Assembly (NCBI RefSeq): GCF_037042905.1
Contig: NC_087261.1
Span: forward strand, 19,421,117-19,485,116
Source: Lytechinus pictus
Taxonomy: Eukaryota; Echinodermata; Echinoidea; Temnopleuroida; Toxopneustidae
Length of the DNA: 64,000 nt
Direction of reading: 5' to 3'
In this document: positions 12,071 through 22,900 of the stretch, piece after piece
Numbering within the stretch: the stretch's first letter is position 1
Layout of the letters: the number at the start of each line of letters is the position of its first letter
Notes under the pieces: model-generated
What the model was told of the DNA's origin: nothing
The model's input: the letters and a program-made list of their open reading frames with translations, nothing else
Database searches by the model: none
Position numbers and translations under genes: made by a program

Positions 12071-12193
12071 CAATGCATTCATCTCCATAATGGCTCAAGA
12101 CATATCCACTGGAGCAGTTGCATTCATAAGATCCATTTTGATTGTTGCATAATCCGTTTATACAGACATCGTTTCTGATGCACTCATCGATAT
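12071..12193 (-). CDS. cbEGF exon B
   Basis: Minus-strand exon of 123 bp with AG acceptor (12194-12195) after a pyrimidine-rich stretch and GT donor (12069-12070). It begins in phase 1 and reads D-I-D-E-C-I-R-N-D-V-C-I-N-G-L-C-N-N-Q-N-G-S-Y-E-C-N-C-S-S-G-Y and ends ..DECIG. Six cysteines, the calcium-binding DIDEC start and C-x-N-x4-Y-x-C are all present. It differs from exons A and C at most non-consensus positions, so it is an older paralogous module rather than a recent copy. It lies between exon C (upstream in transcript order) and exon A. Function is inferred only at domain level: an extracellular calcium-stabilised EGF module. Confidence 0.88.
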
Positions 12194-12195
12194 CT

Positions 12196-14090
12196 AGGAC
12201 AAAGAGGATAATTGATTTAAAAGAAAAAAAATACAAATCAAATTCTTTGGAACATCAACCATGGAAAAGTTCTATAGATTGAACACTTAGGTTTCTATTA
12301 ATCATGCTTTCAATTTAATGATCTACCTTGAACAAAATAGTTTACACTGACTCTATGGCAAAGCAATAGCAGAGTGTATCTAGATACCATGCAAAAGATT
12401 TCATTCGTAATTGATCGTCATTAAAACGGAGTAAAGAGTAAAAAAGACTGGAATTAATTAAGCCGATGAAAATTTAATTTGTTTTACCAAATGCCGGAAC
12501 CAATAGCCAAATTAATATCATTTGATGTTTGTATTAATTGAGATATTGTATTAAACATCGAAGGTAGTTTCAAAGGTATTTGTCTCTTAAACTTTGGTGA
12601 AATGGATTATCTATACATTTTTCTTTATATTTATTTATTATTGCTTGGGGAAGGAGTTACCTCTCTTTATTTTTTTTTTATCTTTGCTCGCTCACGCAGA
12701 AAAAGAAAAAAAAATGTCAATTAAGCAAAACATATCATGATTCTGCATCCTTGATGATTCCGCCAATTAACTGGAATCATGGCACTGGTTAAAAAATCAA
12801 TGTTAAAGCTGTCACAGGTACAAATGTTAGAAGGATTCTTAATAATTAGACTAGCTGCATGTTAGTGATTATCAAGGGGGGGGGGGTCTTGGTGTCTGCG
12901 GAATTGGATGATCAGAAAGGAAGTCTGCCAAGATAATTGTGTCAAGATTGATTTTTCACAGGCCTGACCGTGGAAAAGCATTTGGGGGGAAATAAGAAAA
13001 TGTCATGAATATTATTCTCCACAGTCAAGTTTAATTGAATTGTGCAATGTTGTTATACCTAGACCGAAAGCGTCAGTCTCGTCGGTTCTTCATGCTGTTT
13101 CACTACACCTGTTCCATAGACGGAAGTAGTTCTTGAACTCTTTATCATTATCATCATTATCATTCTTTCTTCCACTGTACAGGGAATCTATATGCCCCCC
13201 CCCAAAAAAAAAAAACTAATAATAATAAACTAAAATGAATAAATACAAATAATAATAATAGAATATCGGTGAGAAGCGTCTGTAATCATTGTAAAACAGA
13301 TACCAAAGCTATTATTATTTTTGACATCGATCTTATATCTGTCTTAATAACCTTATTATTTTTCTATGATTTACTATTTAAGTCTTATTTTCATATCTGT
13401 TATTGAGACTCCATTCGTTTTATCCCCCTATCTCCCCTTTAGCTTTCCCAGCTTTCATCATCAAGCATCTCCCTCCTTATTTTATTTTGATTTTCACTGT
13501 ATTCTTCTAATGTAGTTGCCGTTCTCAAATCTCTCATTTTTCATTTCTTTCCTGTCCAAAGAGACCAGCTGTTAGTCGACCAGGTAGATTTAACATCCTC
13601 GAGTCGTTGTCTGTTTTTTATGGGGGCGGTGTGTTAATGCAGTTAAAGTATGATTATTGCTATTTCACATGTCGATTTTCAAATTCAAACAACAACACGA
13701 ATCATCATTAAAAACTTAATTACAAAACGCAAAAACACATACACGATCAGTGGTGCACTGATTTGTCGATCGACATTAAATTTCCCGCTTGCGTTAGCGC
13801 ATGGACCTAGGTCCATGGTTAGCGCAACTTTAGGCAGTTTCACCATGGTTTTACCCTATACAAGAAAGGTCGATTCTGGCACCTGTTTGTGTGGACTTCC
13901 CCTGCGAGAACAAATTTAAAGACGTTTCAAAACTCGATTGTGTTCAATGCCGATGTCGCAATCACGTTTCCCGGAGGTGGTAAAATCTGAGCTGTTCGCG
14001 TTTTCGACGTTTAAATTTTCTACGGAATCATGATTCGAAAGAGGTTTAATTTTACGGCCGGCAATTCAGGTCATTGAACACACCCTTTAG
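12196..14090. other. Intronic/non-coding stretch between exons C and B
   Basis: AT-rich DNA with homopolymer runs (G-run near 12877, C/A run near 13193-13214) and short ATT-rich tracts. A 16-bp perfect palindrome ATGGACCTAGGTCCAT lies near 13800-13816, flanked by two GTTAGCGC motifs. No coding or RNA gene can be supported. Confidence 0.6.
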
Positions 14091-14564
14091 GTGGTTTCAG
14101 ACCGCCTCGAATTTCGTCAGTTCCAGGTATTCTCTGATCGGGAAATTTACCCCGATCAGAAAATACCAGGTATTTTGGTAATGTGAAAGCAAACTACGCG
14201 TAATTTCCCCGAAAGAAAATACCCGCTAAATAGTAGGTACTTGGCGAAATTACGAGAACTTTCGCGGGGATTTTTCCAAGGTCGCAGGTATTTTGGCAAT
14301 GTGAAAGCAATTTACAGGAACTTTTAGCCCAGAGTGTTGTTGGGCGCGGGCGCCGTGGGTGGCTGCTGGGCTAGTGGTTTTGAATCTCGCGCCTTGCCTG
14401 CTTATTGGACCATACTGCGCATGCTCCTAACTTCAGGAATTTATCCCGAAGGGTATGTTTCGGGGCGGTGTGAATGCAGGAATAATTAATGGGTATTTTT
14501 TAGCCTAAAAATGTTCTCGTAATTTAACGGGGATTCTTGCGATCGAGGCGGTTTGAAACCGACT
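14091..14564. mobile_element. MITE with GGTTTC.AACCGCCTCGA terminal inverted repeats
   Basis: The left end GTGGTTTCAGACCGCCTCGA and right end (inverted) GTCGGTTTCAAACCGCCTCGA bracket 474 bp. Subterminal repeats include two copies of CAGGTATTTTGG.AATGTGAAAG. No ORF of note. Flanks CTTTAG and CTTTTG may be a worn target duplication; the superfamily is unknown. Confidence 0.7.
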
Positions 14565-14917
14565 TTTGTTTCTCATTATATGTGCGTTTTGTAACCACGT
14601 TGTGAATCATGATTCATCTTGCCTTTACTATCATATTTACTATCGTATTGGTAAAATTACCATAGTGTGCAGCGTAAAAGTGAGCAGTTGAAGAATGATA
14701 ATCATTATGCCAAACATGGTGAATGTACAGGTTGGTCAATTACGAAATTTTCAGTTACTAAAGTATAACGTTGGTAGCGTTAACTTCATAATTTTGGCTA
14801 ATCTTACTGAAACGTGCAATGTTTAAAAAATGTTCGGTAACATGCAGACTTTCTCACGTTGCCTCTTTTAAGGGCCTAGTAAATCTTTAGCATATCCCAA
14901 ATACCATTAGAGCCTAC

Positions 14918-15040
14918 CTTCGCAGGTTCTCCCGCTGCCCGTGAATCCAGGATTGCAAGCGCAGTCGAAAGATCCCATGGTGTTGGAGCAGTTTGCATTT
15001 ACATCACAATTGTGGCTATTGGTTGCACATTCGTCGAGAT
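14918..15040 (-). CDS. cbEGF exon C (complete)
   Basis: Minus-strand 123-bp exon with AG acceptor (15041-15042) and GT donor (14916-14917, GAAG/GTAGG), phase 1-1. It reads [27 protein letters not shown] and continues with [13 protein letters not shown]. Six cysteines, the calcium-binding DLDEC start, and C-x-N-x4-F-x-C are intact. It is too short to stand out as an ORF but is a standard EGF exon. The truncated copy at 3862-3910 matches its first 49 bases nearly perfectly, which fixes it as the first exon of the amplified C-B-A unit. Confidence 0.88.
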
Positions 15041-15708
15041 CTGTTTAGTCGAAAACGTGAATGGTTAACTTTTGATGAAATATATGAACTAGACAAAGAC
15101 CATTAGAGTAATAATAGCCTCGTTCAAACGCATTCATTATTTTATTATGAATGAATTAAAATTACAAAGATATTTGTCTTATCACGACCCATACGTATGC
15201 TCTTTTGGTCGGAGGAAGGGTTGGCGGAGCCCAATCGGAGGAAAGGTCGGTGTAGTGCTCGTCTTGACAGACTATCCTCCGACCTAGATACTCCCGAAAA
15301 AAAGATAGGAGTATCTTGGTCGGAGGAAGGCCGGGTATCTTGTACGACGTCCAGACAGGCAGTACTCCGACCCTTGCTCCGGTCAACCCAGCCTACGTCT
15401 GGGTCGTGATAAGAGAAATATCTTTAGAATTTTATAGTCCATGCATAACAGAATTTTACTCTGAACAGGATCCCATGCGTCTGAACGAAGTTAGCATATG
15501 CCTAGCCCACAATACTGGCAAATACTTATTGCAAAACAAAATCAGCCGTATCTACCTTCTCTTTTGGCCAAATAAAGCCAATTTGCAAGAAGGCTTAATA
15601 TACTACTAAAGATACTTTGCGGGTTTTTTCTGTATCAAATAGTGCTATACCATTTTCATAGTCCATATTTTATTGGTTACCAATTATATCGATGATATAT
15701 TTTAGATA
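14992..15708. repeat. Partial third copy of the duplicated block
   Basis: Matches 3862-4588 with an offset of about 11.13 kb (a 10-bp shorter spacer near 15490 makes the end offset 11.12 kb). It starts inside exon C, where this copy keeps the rest of the exon, and ends at TTTAGATA, after which the next ~36 bp are inverted relative to copies 1 and 2. Confidence 0.92.
15166..15425. mobile_element. MITE, ATCACGACCCA family, third copy
   Basis: Same 260-bp TIR element as 4036-4295, carried along in the segmental duplication. Confidence 0.8.
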
Positions 15709-15744
15709 ACATTTTTACATTATGAAATGACAAAGCTAATGTAT

Positions 15745-16167
15745 GTGTATCATATTGTACATATCATGCATATAATCATTTCAAAGCAAAGCTGGAGAAA
15801 TTACCAAATATTTCATTGGCCCTCTAAATTTAAGTTTATCAATGCAACGGGGATTAACAACCCTAAAATCAAGCGTCTTCTTATGGGAGAATCCGAAACA
15901 TACAACATGCTATGTAATATTTTCAATTCGACGGCAAACTACTATTCTCAGGTGAAATTTCAAGTTGGATATATCTGAAGGTCAGCATGTTACTTAAAAT
16001 AAATTTGGAAAGACCCTATATGTGCTGGACAAACTGTGATACGTTTTGAGACTGACCAGTGTTTTCCTGTTTACTATACTGTTATATACTTGAAGTTGTT
16101 TACCAAAGGTAAATGTGTCAGTAATTTGTTGAAATTAATATATGCATATATATATATGTATATATAT
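15745..16167. other. Non-coding stretch with TA-rich microsatellite
   Basis: Unique-looking AT-rich DNA after the break of copy 3. It ends in a (TA)n-type microsatellite near 16138-16180. Nothing coding is supported. Confidence 0.5.
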
Positions 16168-16331
16168 ACTGTATATATATGCGTATCAAAAAAAGTTTAC
16201 ACTTTTTAACTTGTTTCCTTGCCCAAAACACTTCTAAGAGTGCATTGCGCCCCACCGCACTCCCCCACACACCGAGGCCATCGTGACGATATTTGCTGTG
16301 ATTTACATGAAATGGCTTAGGCTTGATTTTT

Positions 16332-18136
16332 GTCTCGCCTGAGTAGCGGAGCGAGACATAGGTATCACTATTTCCGGTGTCGGCGTCGTCGTCGTCGTCA
16401 ACAATTGTGTTGTACACCCAATAACTTTCTATAGCTTCGAGGTGGGATCACCAAATTCATACCAGAGGTCCATCTCCTGAAGGCACAGGTCAAGTTCGAA
16501 TATGAGTCGAATTTGAATAAGGTCAAAGGTCAATGAACTTTCCATGACTGGCACTGTGCTGTGTTGTACACATGATAATTTTGTAAACCCAATAACTTTC
16601 TATAGCTTCGAGGTGGGATCACCAAATTCATACCAGAGGTCCATCTTCTGAAGGCACAGGTCAAGTTCGAATATGAGTCGAATTTGAATAAGGTCAAAGG
16701 TCAATGAACTTTCCATGACTGGCACTGTGCTGTGTTGTACACATAATAACTTTCTATATCTGCGAGGTGGGATCACCAAATTCATACCAGAGGTCCATCT
16801 CCTGAAGGCACAGGTCAAGTTCGAATATGAGTCTAATTTGAATAAGGTCAAAGGTCAAAGGTCAATGAACTTTCCATGACTGGCACTGTGCTGTGCTGTA
16901 CACACAATAACTTTCTATATCTTCGAGGTGGGGTCACCAAATTCATACCAGAGGTCCATCTCCTGAAGGCACAGGTCAAGTTCGAATATGAGTCTAATTT
17001 GAATAAGGTCAAAGGTCAATGAACTTTCCATGACTGGCACTGTGCTGTGTTGTACACACAATAACTTTCTATAGCTTCGAGGTGAGATCGCCAAATTCAT
17101 AACAGACGTCCATCTCTTGAAGGTACAGGTCAAGTTCGAATATGAGTCTAATTTGAATAAGGTCAAAGGTCAAAGAACTTTCCATGACTGGCACTGTGCT
17201 GTGCTGTACACACAATAACTTTCTATATCTTCGAGGTGGGGTCACCAAATTCATACCAGAGGTCCATCTCCTGAAGGCACAGGTCAAGTTCGAATATGAG
17301 TCTAATTTGAATAAGGTCAAAGGTCAATGAACTTTCCATGACTGGCACTGTGCTGTGTTGTACACACAATAACTTTCTATAGCTTCGAGGTGAGATCGCC
17401 AAATTCATAACAGACGTCCATCTCTTGAAGGTACAGGTCAAGTTCGAATATGAGTCGAATTTGAATAAGGTCAAAGGTCAATGAACTTTCCATGACTGGC
17501 ACTGTGCTGTGATGTACACATAATAACTGTCTATATATTCGAGGTGGGCTCACCAAATTCATACCAGAGGTCCATCTCTTGAAGGTGCGGGTCAAGTTCA
17601 AATGTGAGCCGAATTTGAATAAGGTCAAAGGTCAATGAACTTTCCATGACTGGCACTGTGCTGTGCTGTACACACAATAACTTTATATATCTTCGAGTTA
17701 GGATTGCCAAATTCACACAAGAGGTCCATCTTTTGAAGGTGCAGGTCAAGTTCAAATGTGAGTTGAATTTGATTTAGGTCAAAGGTCAATGAACTTTCCA
17801 TGACTGGCACTGTGTTGTGTAGTACACATAATAACTTTTTATATATTCGAGGTAGGATTGCCAAATTAAAACAAGATGTCCATCTCTTGAAGGTGCAGGT
17901 CAAGTTCGAATGTGAGTTAAGTTTGATTAAGGTCAAAGGTCAATGAACTTTCCATGACTGGCACTGTGGTGTTGTACACACAATAACTTTATATAGCTTC
18001 AAGGTGGGATCGCCAAACTCGTAACAGAGGTCCATCTAAGTCATATAGCATACACGTAGTTTTGACATGCAGTCTCTTCATGACTGCAATACGCAGGCGA
18101 GACAACGCTTGGCGTTTGCCTTGTTATTTTGTTAAT
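16332..18136. mobile_element. Non-autonomous element with a 154-bp tandem array, copy 2
   Basis: Same structure as 9658-11284: hairpin start GTCTCGCCTGAGTAGCGGAG, about 10-11 units of 154 bp from 16400 to 18040, and the shared tail TTTGACATGCAGTCTCTTCA followed by CAGGCGAGACAACGC. Both copies lie directly after a GATTTTT tract, suggesting a T-rich target preference. Several units here are nearly identical in pairs (17069 versus 17377), a sign of recent array expansion. Confidence 0.75.
16400..18040. repeat. 154-bp tandem array 2 with DR1-like motifs
   Basis: Strict 154-bp spacing (for example 16915, 17069, 17223, 17377, 17531). AGGTCAAAGGTCA recurs in nearly every unit, and one unit near 16846 has three consecutive half-sites. 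Confidence 0.9.
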
Positions 18137-18665
18137 CATTGTCAAGCTTGGGAAAAGTGTGGAGAAACAAGTATTAAATGAAAAATGAAACGTAAACCCA
18201 CTATAAATGATAAAAACTTAGTGAAAAAATGCTAGAGATGTCTGATATAAACTTTTGTTTAGATTCATTTATGTCCTCAGATCCAGCTGGCACAAAAAGA
18301 GTAAAGGTTGTGCTTACACGGTGTTGAAATTTCAATTTGGGTGGCAAAATTGTTACAAAATGCTTGAATGTATCCGTTTTATTTCAATTGACTAAAAGTG
18401 CAAGGGAAATTTATGATAAATATTTCGCAGGGTAAGTTTGATTTCGCCCTTTCCCCTTGACACAGCGTGAAAATGAGCATTTCTGCGCAAACAGATTTCT
18501 TCGAGATTTAGAAAAATGGACAGTGCTCACTCAAGTGTAACATTCTGTCAAAACTTTTACTTTAATTGGATAGATGAGACCTAAGCCCAAGAATACATGT
18601 GAAAACATGTATATTTTTTAATTCCCAGGGCTTTTTCAAAGTGTAAACTTTTTTTTAATACGCAC

Positions 18666-18667
18666 TG

Positions 18668-18745
<78 letters not shown>
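18666..18745. repeat. (TA)n microsatellite
   Basis: About 80 bp of nearly pure TA with two interruptions. It abuts the long palindrome that follows. Confidence 0.9.
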
Positions 18746-18748
<3 letters not shown>

Positions 18749-18919
18749 TCTCAAATATATATTCCAAAGCACCCTCGCAATGTATAGGTCCCTGCTTCTC
18801 ACAATGATTATATACATAAATATATATATATATATATATATATATTTATGTATATAATCATTGTGAGAAGCAGGGACCTAAACATTGCGAGGGTGCTTTG
18901 GAATATATATTTGAGAGGA
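18746..18919. repeat. Near-perfect 174-bp palindrome with AT centre
   Basis: TCCTCTCAAATATATATTCC at the left is mirrored by its complement at 18900-18919, and arms of ~87 bp match with one obvious mismatch (CAATGTATAGG versus CAATGTTTAGG inverted). The centre is a (TA)n run near 18832. It would extrude as a cruciform or form a long RNA hairpin. Confidence 0.9.
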
Positions 18920-19560
18920 TGCTATAAATACAGCGAGAATAAGCAATGAGACGTAGCCGGTGTTCAGTTCATCAAGTTTAATCACAAGCTTTCGGCCATA
19001 ATTGGGCCTTCTTGAGGTATAGTCCAGGATAAGCCCCATAGAAAATTGACTAAACCTTGTTTTTTCATATATACAATATTTTTGTATGGTTTCTTGTCAA
19101 TTCGAGGGTGCTGATTACAAATCTGAATGATGCCACTCGTGTAAACTTGAGCATTTTCCGCAAATTGGCAAAATCCAATATGGCCGCCAAAATATGCAAA
19201 TTACCCATGAAAATCATAAAACTGCCTGCAGATTGGCTATAAAATTTCATGTCATACTGGAAGAGGAATATTGTCTGGTCATGTTGACATACAATAATTT
19301 GCCTTTAATCAAATATCTATATGGAATATTTTAACTTTAATAAGTGTCCAATAACTTTTTTTGCCGAGTGTATATAGGGGCTCTAATAAAGTTCAAATAG
19401 TGATGGATTTTGAAAACGCCTAAACTAAAGCTAAAAATACATGCTTTTAATCAGAGGAAATTTAAAGAAAAATCATACTTCAAGTTTCAAGATTGTTTTT
19501 ATTGGTCCATGAATGCTAGGTATACAGAGAAATTTAGTTTCCAATGGCTTTAAACTATGA
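18920..19560. other. Non-coding stretch, possible retroelement end
   Basis: Contains AAGCTTTCGGCCATAATTGG followed by GCCTTCTTGAGG near 18990-19015, a hairpin-like motif of a kind found near ends of some Penelope-like and other elements. That is only a hint. A 61-codon ORF on each strand is not supported by any domain. Confidence 0.35.
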
Positions 19561-19608
19561 GGCGCCGATTGTACCAATATTATATAGAACAATTATTTGT
19601 TATATAAT

Positions 19609-19966
19609 AAGATTATTCGAATAAGCGAAGAAGATAGTTTGCGAGAGAAGACAGGTCTTCTCAAAAAACCAATTATTGGCAAGCCATACACGGCCCGCGA
19701 AAACAAAGCGCGCCCCTGCGATTCCGCGGGAATTCTCCAAGGACACGCCCCCAGCAATATGTCTGTGATTGGCTGGGCATGTCATGGATGGCGCCGTTAC
19801 ACAGCGCCCTTGGTGACAGCCAGGCAACGGCAACGGGGGCACAGCCTCTACGCTAAAAAGAACCAATGAAATGCATTGAAAGAATTCAGGGACGTGCGCA
19901 ATACGCGACAGATTTGGAAGCACATGTTCATTCTCAACTAAGCTCTGGGGGATGCAAGACGTTAAT
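19609..19966 (+). promoter_or_regulatory. Repeat A, promoter-like 5' region of unit 1
   Basis: A 358-bp segment identical by eye to 24713-25070. It starts with the palindrome TTATTCGAATAA. It then has ACCAATTATTGG, GATTGGCTGG and ACCAATG boxes and a GTGCGCAATACGCG motif near 19893-19906. This is what a CCAAT-type RNA polymerase II promoter looks like; activity and direction are inferred from the poly(A) signal in B. Confidence 0.5.
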
Positions 19967-22900
19967 TCGTAGTTCGCTATGAAACCGTTCTTGGATCATC
20001 ATAGTTTAGGCCTCACTTTAGCAGGCTAATACAAACAATTCAAGTACTAGTATTGCTCATCCCAGGTCACAGGGATGTCAGGATAAAATGGATCCCGGGA
20101 AAATAATTCTCAGCGTTTTTATCAACATTATGAATGGCTAGCCGTCCAGATCTCGCTGACGACACGCTGGTGGAGCTGCAGAGTGCAGTGAAGGGATGGA
20201 CGGATACAACGCTGAATTACCGAACCCCTACAGGGACTATCTCAGTTAGGCCGGGATCACCGTTCTCGTTAGAGGTCTAACGTTAGATCGACCGCTATTT
20301 TGCCACGGTCTATCGGTGAGACTGCAGAGTTGGAATATACATCAGCTTCCACAGGAATAATAAGTACTTTCAGTCAAACGGAAGCTCTGACCAATGCCGT
20401 GAATGAGGATATTTGCCGGAGTTGTTCTCCTATGAGTACAACTAGGCCGATTGTCTTTTGAGGCTGTGCCTGTGATAAAACTGCCGGCGATGCTTCGAGT
20501 TCGATGGAGCTGGATCTAATTGATTGTTGATGCGAATGGAGTGGAGTTAGGGCCCGGACCACAGTGTATATATCTTGACCCGGTGAGTGTTTGGATCCAT
20601 GTTTGTACTTGTAGTTGCACATCTTGACCTAGACCTTAAATGAATTTGGCCTGAACCGGCCGCTATAGTATAGCTATTACTTAACTTGGGGCCCGGAACT
20701 CTAACGTTATAACTTGTGATACTAGATCTAGGCCTATATCTATTGACCAAATTCAAAGTTCCAACTCAGACTAAATGTTCTCTGGGCCTGGATCTATCCC
20801 TATAACCCCTTTGGCTTTGGTTCTAGGGCCAACTATGATATACGATATCGATCTAGGCCTAATACTTTTTTAGGACCGAACATTTTTCAATATATTTCTA
20901 ATGTGGTTGCGGGAATGCAGGATAAATGGAAACTGAAGGACCTAGGCTAGCTTCGACTCGGCTTGGTTTGCGACTGGAGTTGAGTTGCTCCATGAGTTAA
21001 GTTGATTCAATATGACTTTATGAGAGCGTTGGTAAGGGTCGAATCAGAGGGCTTGGCGTCGCGCCCCACTCGGAAAGGCAGCGTTGAACAGTGGACTGAG
21101 TTGAATTATCAAATATTAGGTCAAAACCTATCACAATATGAGTTTTTTGTATTGGATCTAATTAAAGGATCAACATTCTGTTTCGCCAGCTGAGTCCCGG
21201 CTCATGCTACAAAATAAACAAAAAAGAAATAAACGATGCTCCATACACCAAGCTGGATCCCACGATAATTTGAGCCCATTGATCAGCTGGCATTTTGTAA
21301 CCAAATTCCCCAAAATGAACAGGATAGGGGCTATAAATGAAACTGGGGTGGCTGCCTTCGGTGTGAACAGGGATACGATAAATATGATGAAATAAACTGC
21401 ATTCGCCTACCGGTACTAAAACGATATTATTCATTGAGATAGATGGTAGAGGTATAGGTCGATGTACCGTAATCCGTATTTTGCTGTCCATTGGGCGTGT
21501 GTAATAATAGTTATTTGCTTGGTCAACTTCATCCTGTACTGGACCTACATGAATTAACTGGCAGCTTAGTTGCTTGATGAGGTTGGGGTATGCTAAGATA
21601 CGTCATTTTTTATAGACCTCTATTACCAAATTTCAGTTCGGAAATGTAGTCAATGTATGCCCAGTGTCCGTACCACTTATCCCTTCTCGCCGGCCTCGAG
21701 TTTATAAGATGGCGTAAAGATAAAACATAACCACAATAAAATATACGTCGATTGTATCATTCCGGGTGAGGAGGGGAAGTTGAGGGCGTTTGTGCCCCCC
21801 CCCCCCCGAAATGCTCAAAAGAGCCCTGAAAACCCCATTTATTGCCATGTTAAAGCTTATCCAACGCTGTAGGTTCGGCCCCTAGTTGTGAAAAGTGAAG
21901 GGAACGAGTGCGGGATTCACAAATTCATTGGCATACTTTTTAAAAGGGCGCCTTTGAAAATCCCCTTTTATTGCAATTCTGGAGCGTTGCAAGTTAAGGC
22001 GATTAGTTGTGGAAAGTATAAGGGAACAGGTATGGAATTCCTTGCACACATTCTTGTCACGTTGTGTTGAACAATACTCTGCCGGAAGATTTGTTTGTTT
22101 TTTACCTCTCCAGGGACGTGGAGTCTGAAGTTAATTGGCCAGGGCACAAATGATCAAGCCTAGACCCAGACTGATGTACGAGGAGGCTTAGCTAAGCTTG
22201 ACCTGGACTGGTGTACGAAGGGACAGGGCTTAGACTTGGCTTACTATGGTTCACATTGGATGACAGTGGTTGCAAAGGTTTTCACACTGCAAGATGAGAA
22301 ATCCGGATTTATTTGAAGATGCCGGATTTATGGTTTAACGTAATGCTCTAAATAGACGAGAGGTTGAGAAATGCAGTGATCAAGATCCTTAAGTCCAGAC
22401 TTGAAGAGGAAACATGAATAATCTCGAAGTTGTTGAGAAGTATAACCCTTTCGGAGAAAACTAAAAAACCTTGGAAAAAAGGGGGCATTATGGGAACACC
22501 TTCAGTTCGTATCTATTTGCAATTCTGGGCAGCCAGCAAAGTCGGTTAAAGCATCGATAACCAAGAATATAAACAAAAACTGTGAGGCATGTCCCTCTGG
22601 TGCATTTATGTGCTTATATATGTCTCTTCCTTTAAGACATAACCTCACCTGTTGTAAGAGGCGATCTCATATATGAAGCCAACTTGAATGTGGGAATGCA
22701 CGCCTTGATTTTTATGCCCCCATTTAACTTCATTAATCGATGTGGAATGGATATTATTTGTTTCGATTCACACTGGTGACCAAAAACGAAAAAAAAAAAA
22801 AGAGAAAAAAAAGAGAAAAAAAAAAAATCCCGGTTCTTAGCTTGAAGGAAGGCATTCCTACATAAACATTACACATGAGAAAATCATGCAAAATTTCCTA

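Larger units (their letters stand above)
16168..18670. mobile_element. Tc1/mariner-like TIR element carrying a nested 154-bp-array element
   Basis: The left end near 16168-16206 reads CTGTATATATATGCGTATCA then AAAAAAAGTTTACACTTT; the right end (18633-18668) is the inverse, ACAGTGCGTATTAAAAAAAA then GTTTACACTTTG. CAGTGCGTATTAAAA..TTTACACTTT termini and TA-rich flanks fit a Tc1/mariner MITE. Removing the nested element (16332-18136) leaves about 0.7 kb with no transposase. Confidence 0.65.

Noticed and set aside
9755..17936. Repeated ~83-codon minus-strand ORFs
   Set aside because: They recur with the 154-bp unit and run through unit borders; artefact of a stop-free repeat.
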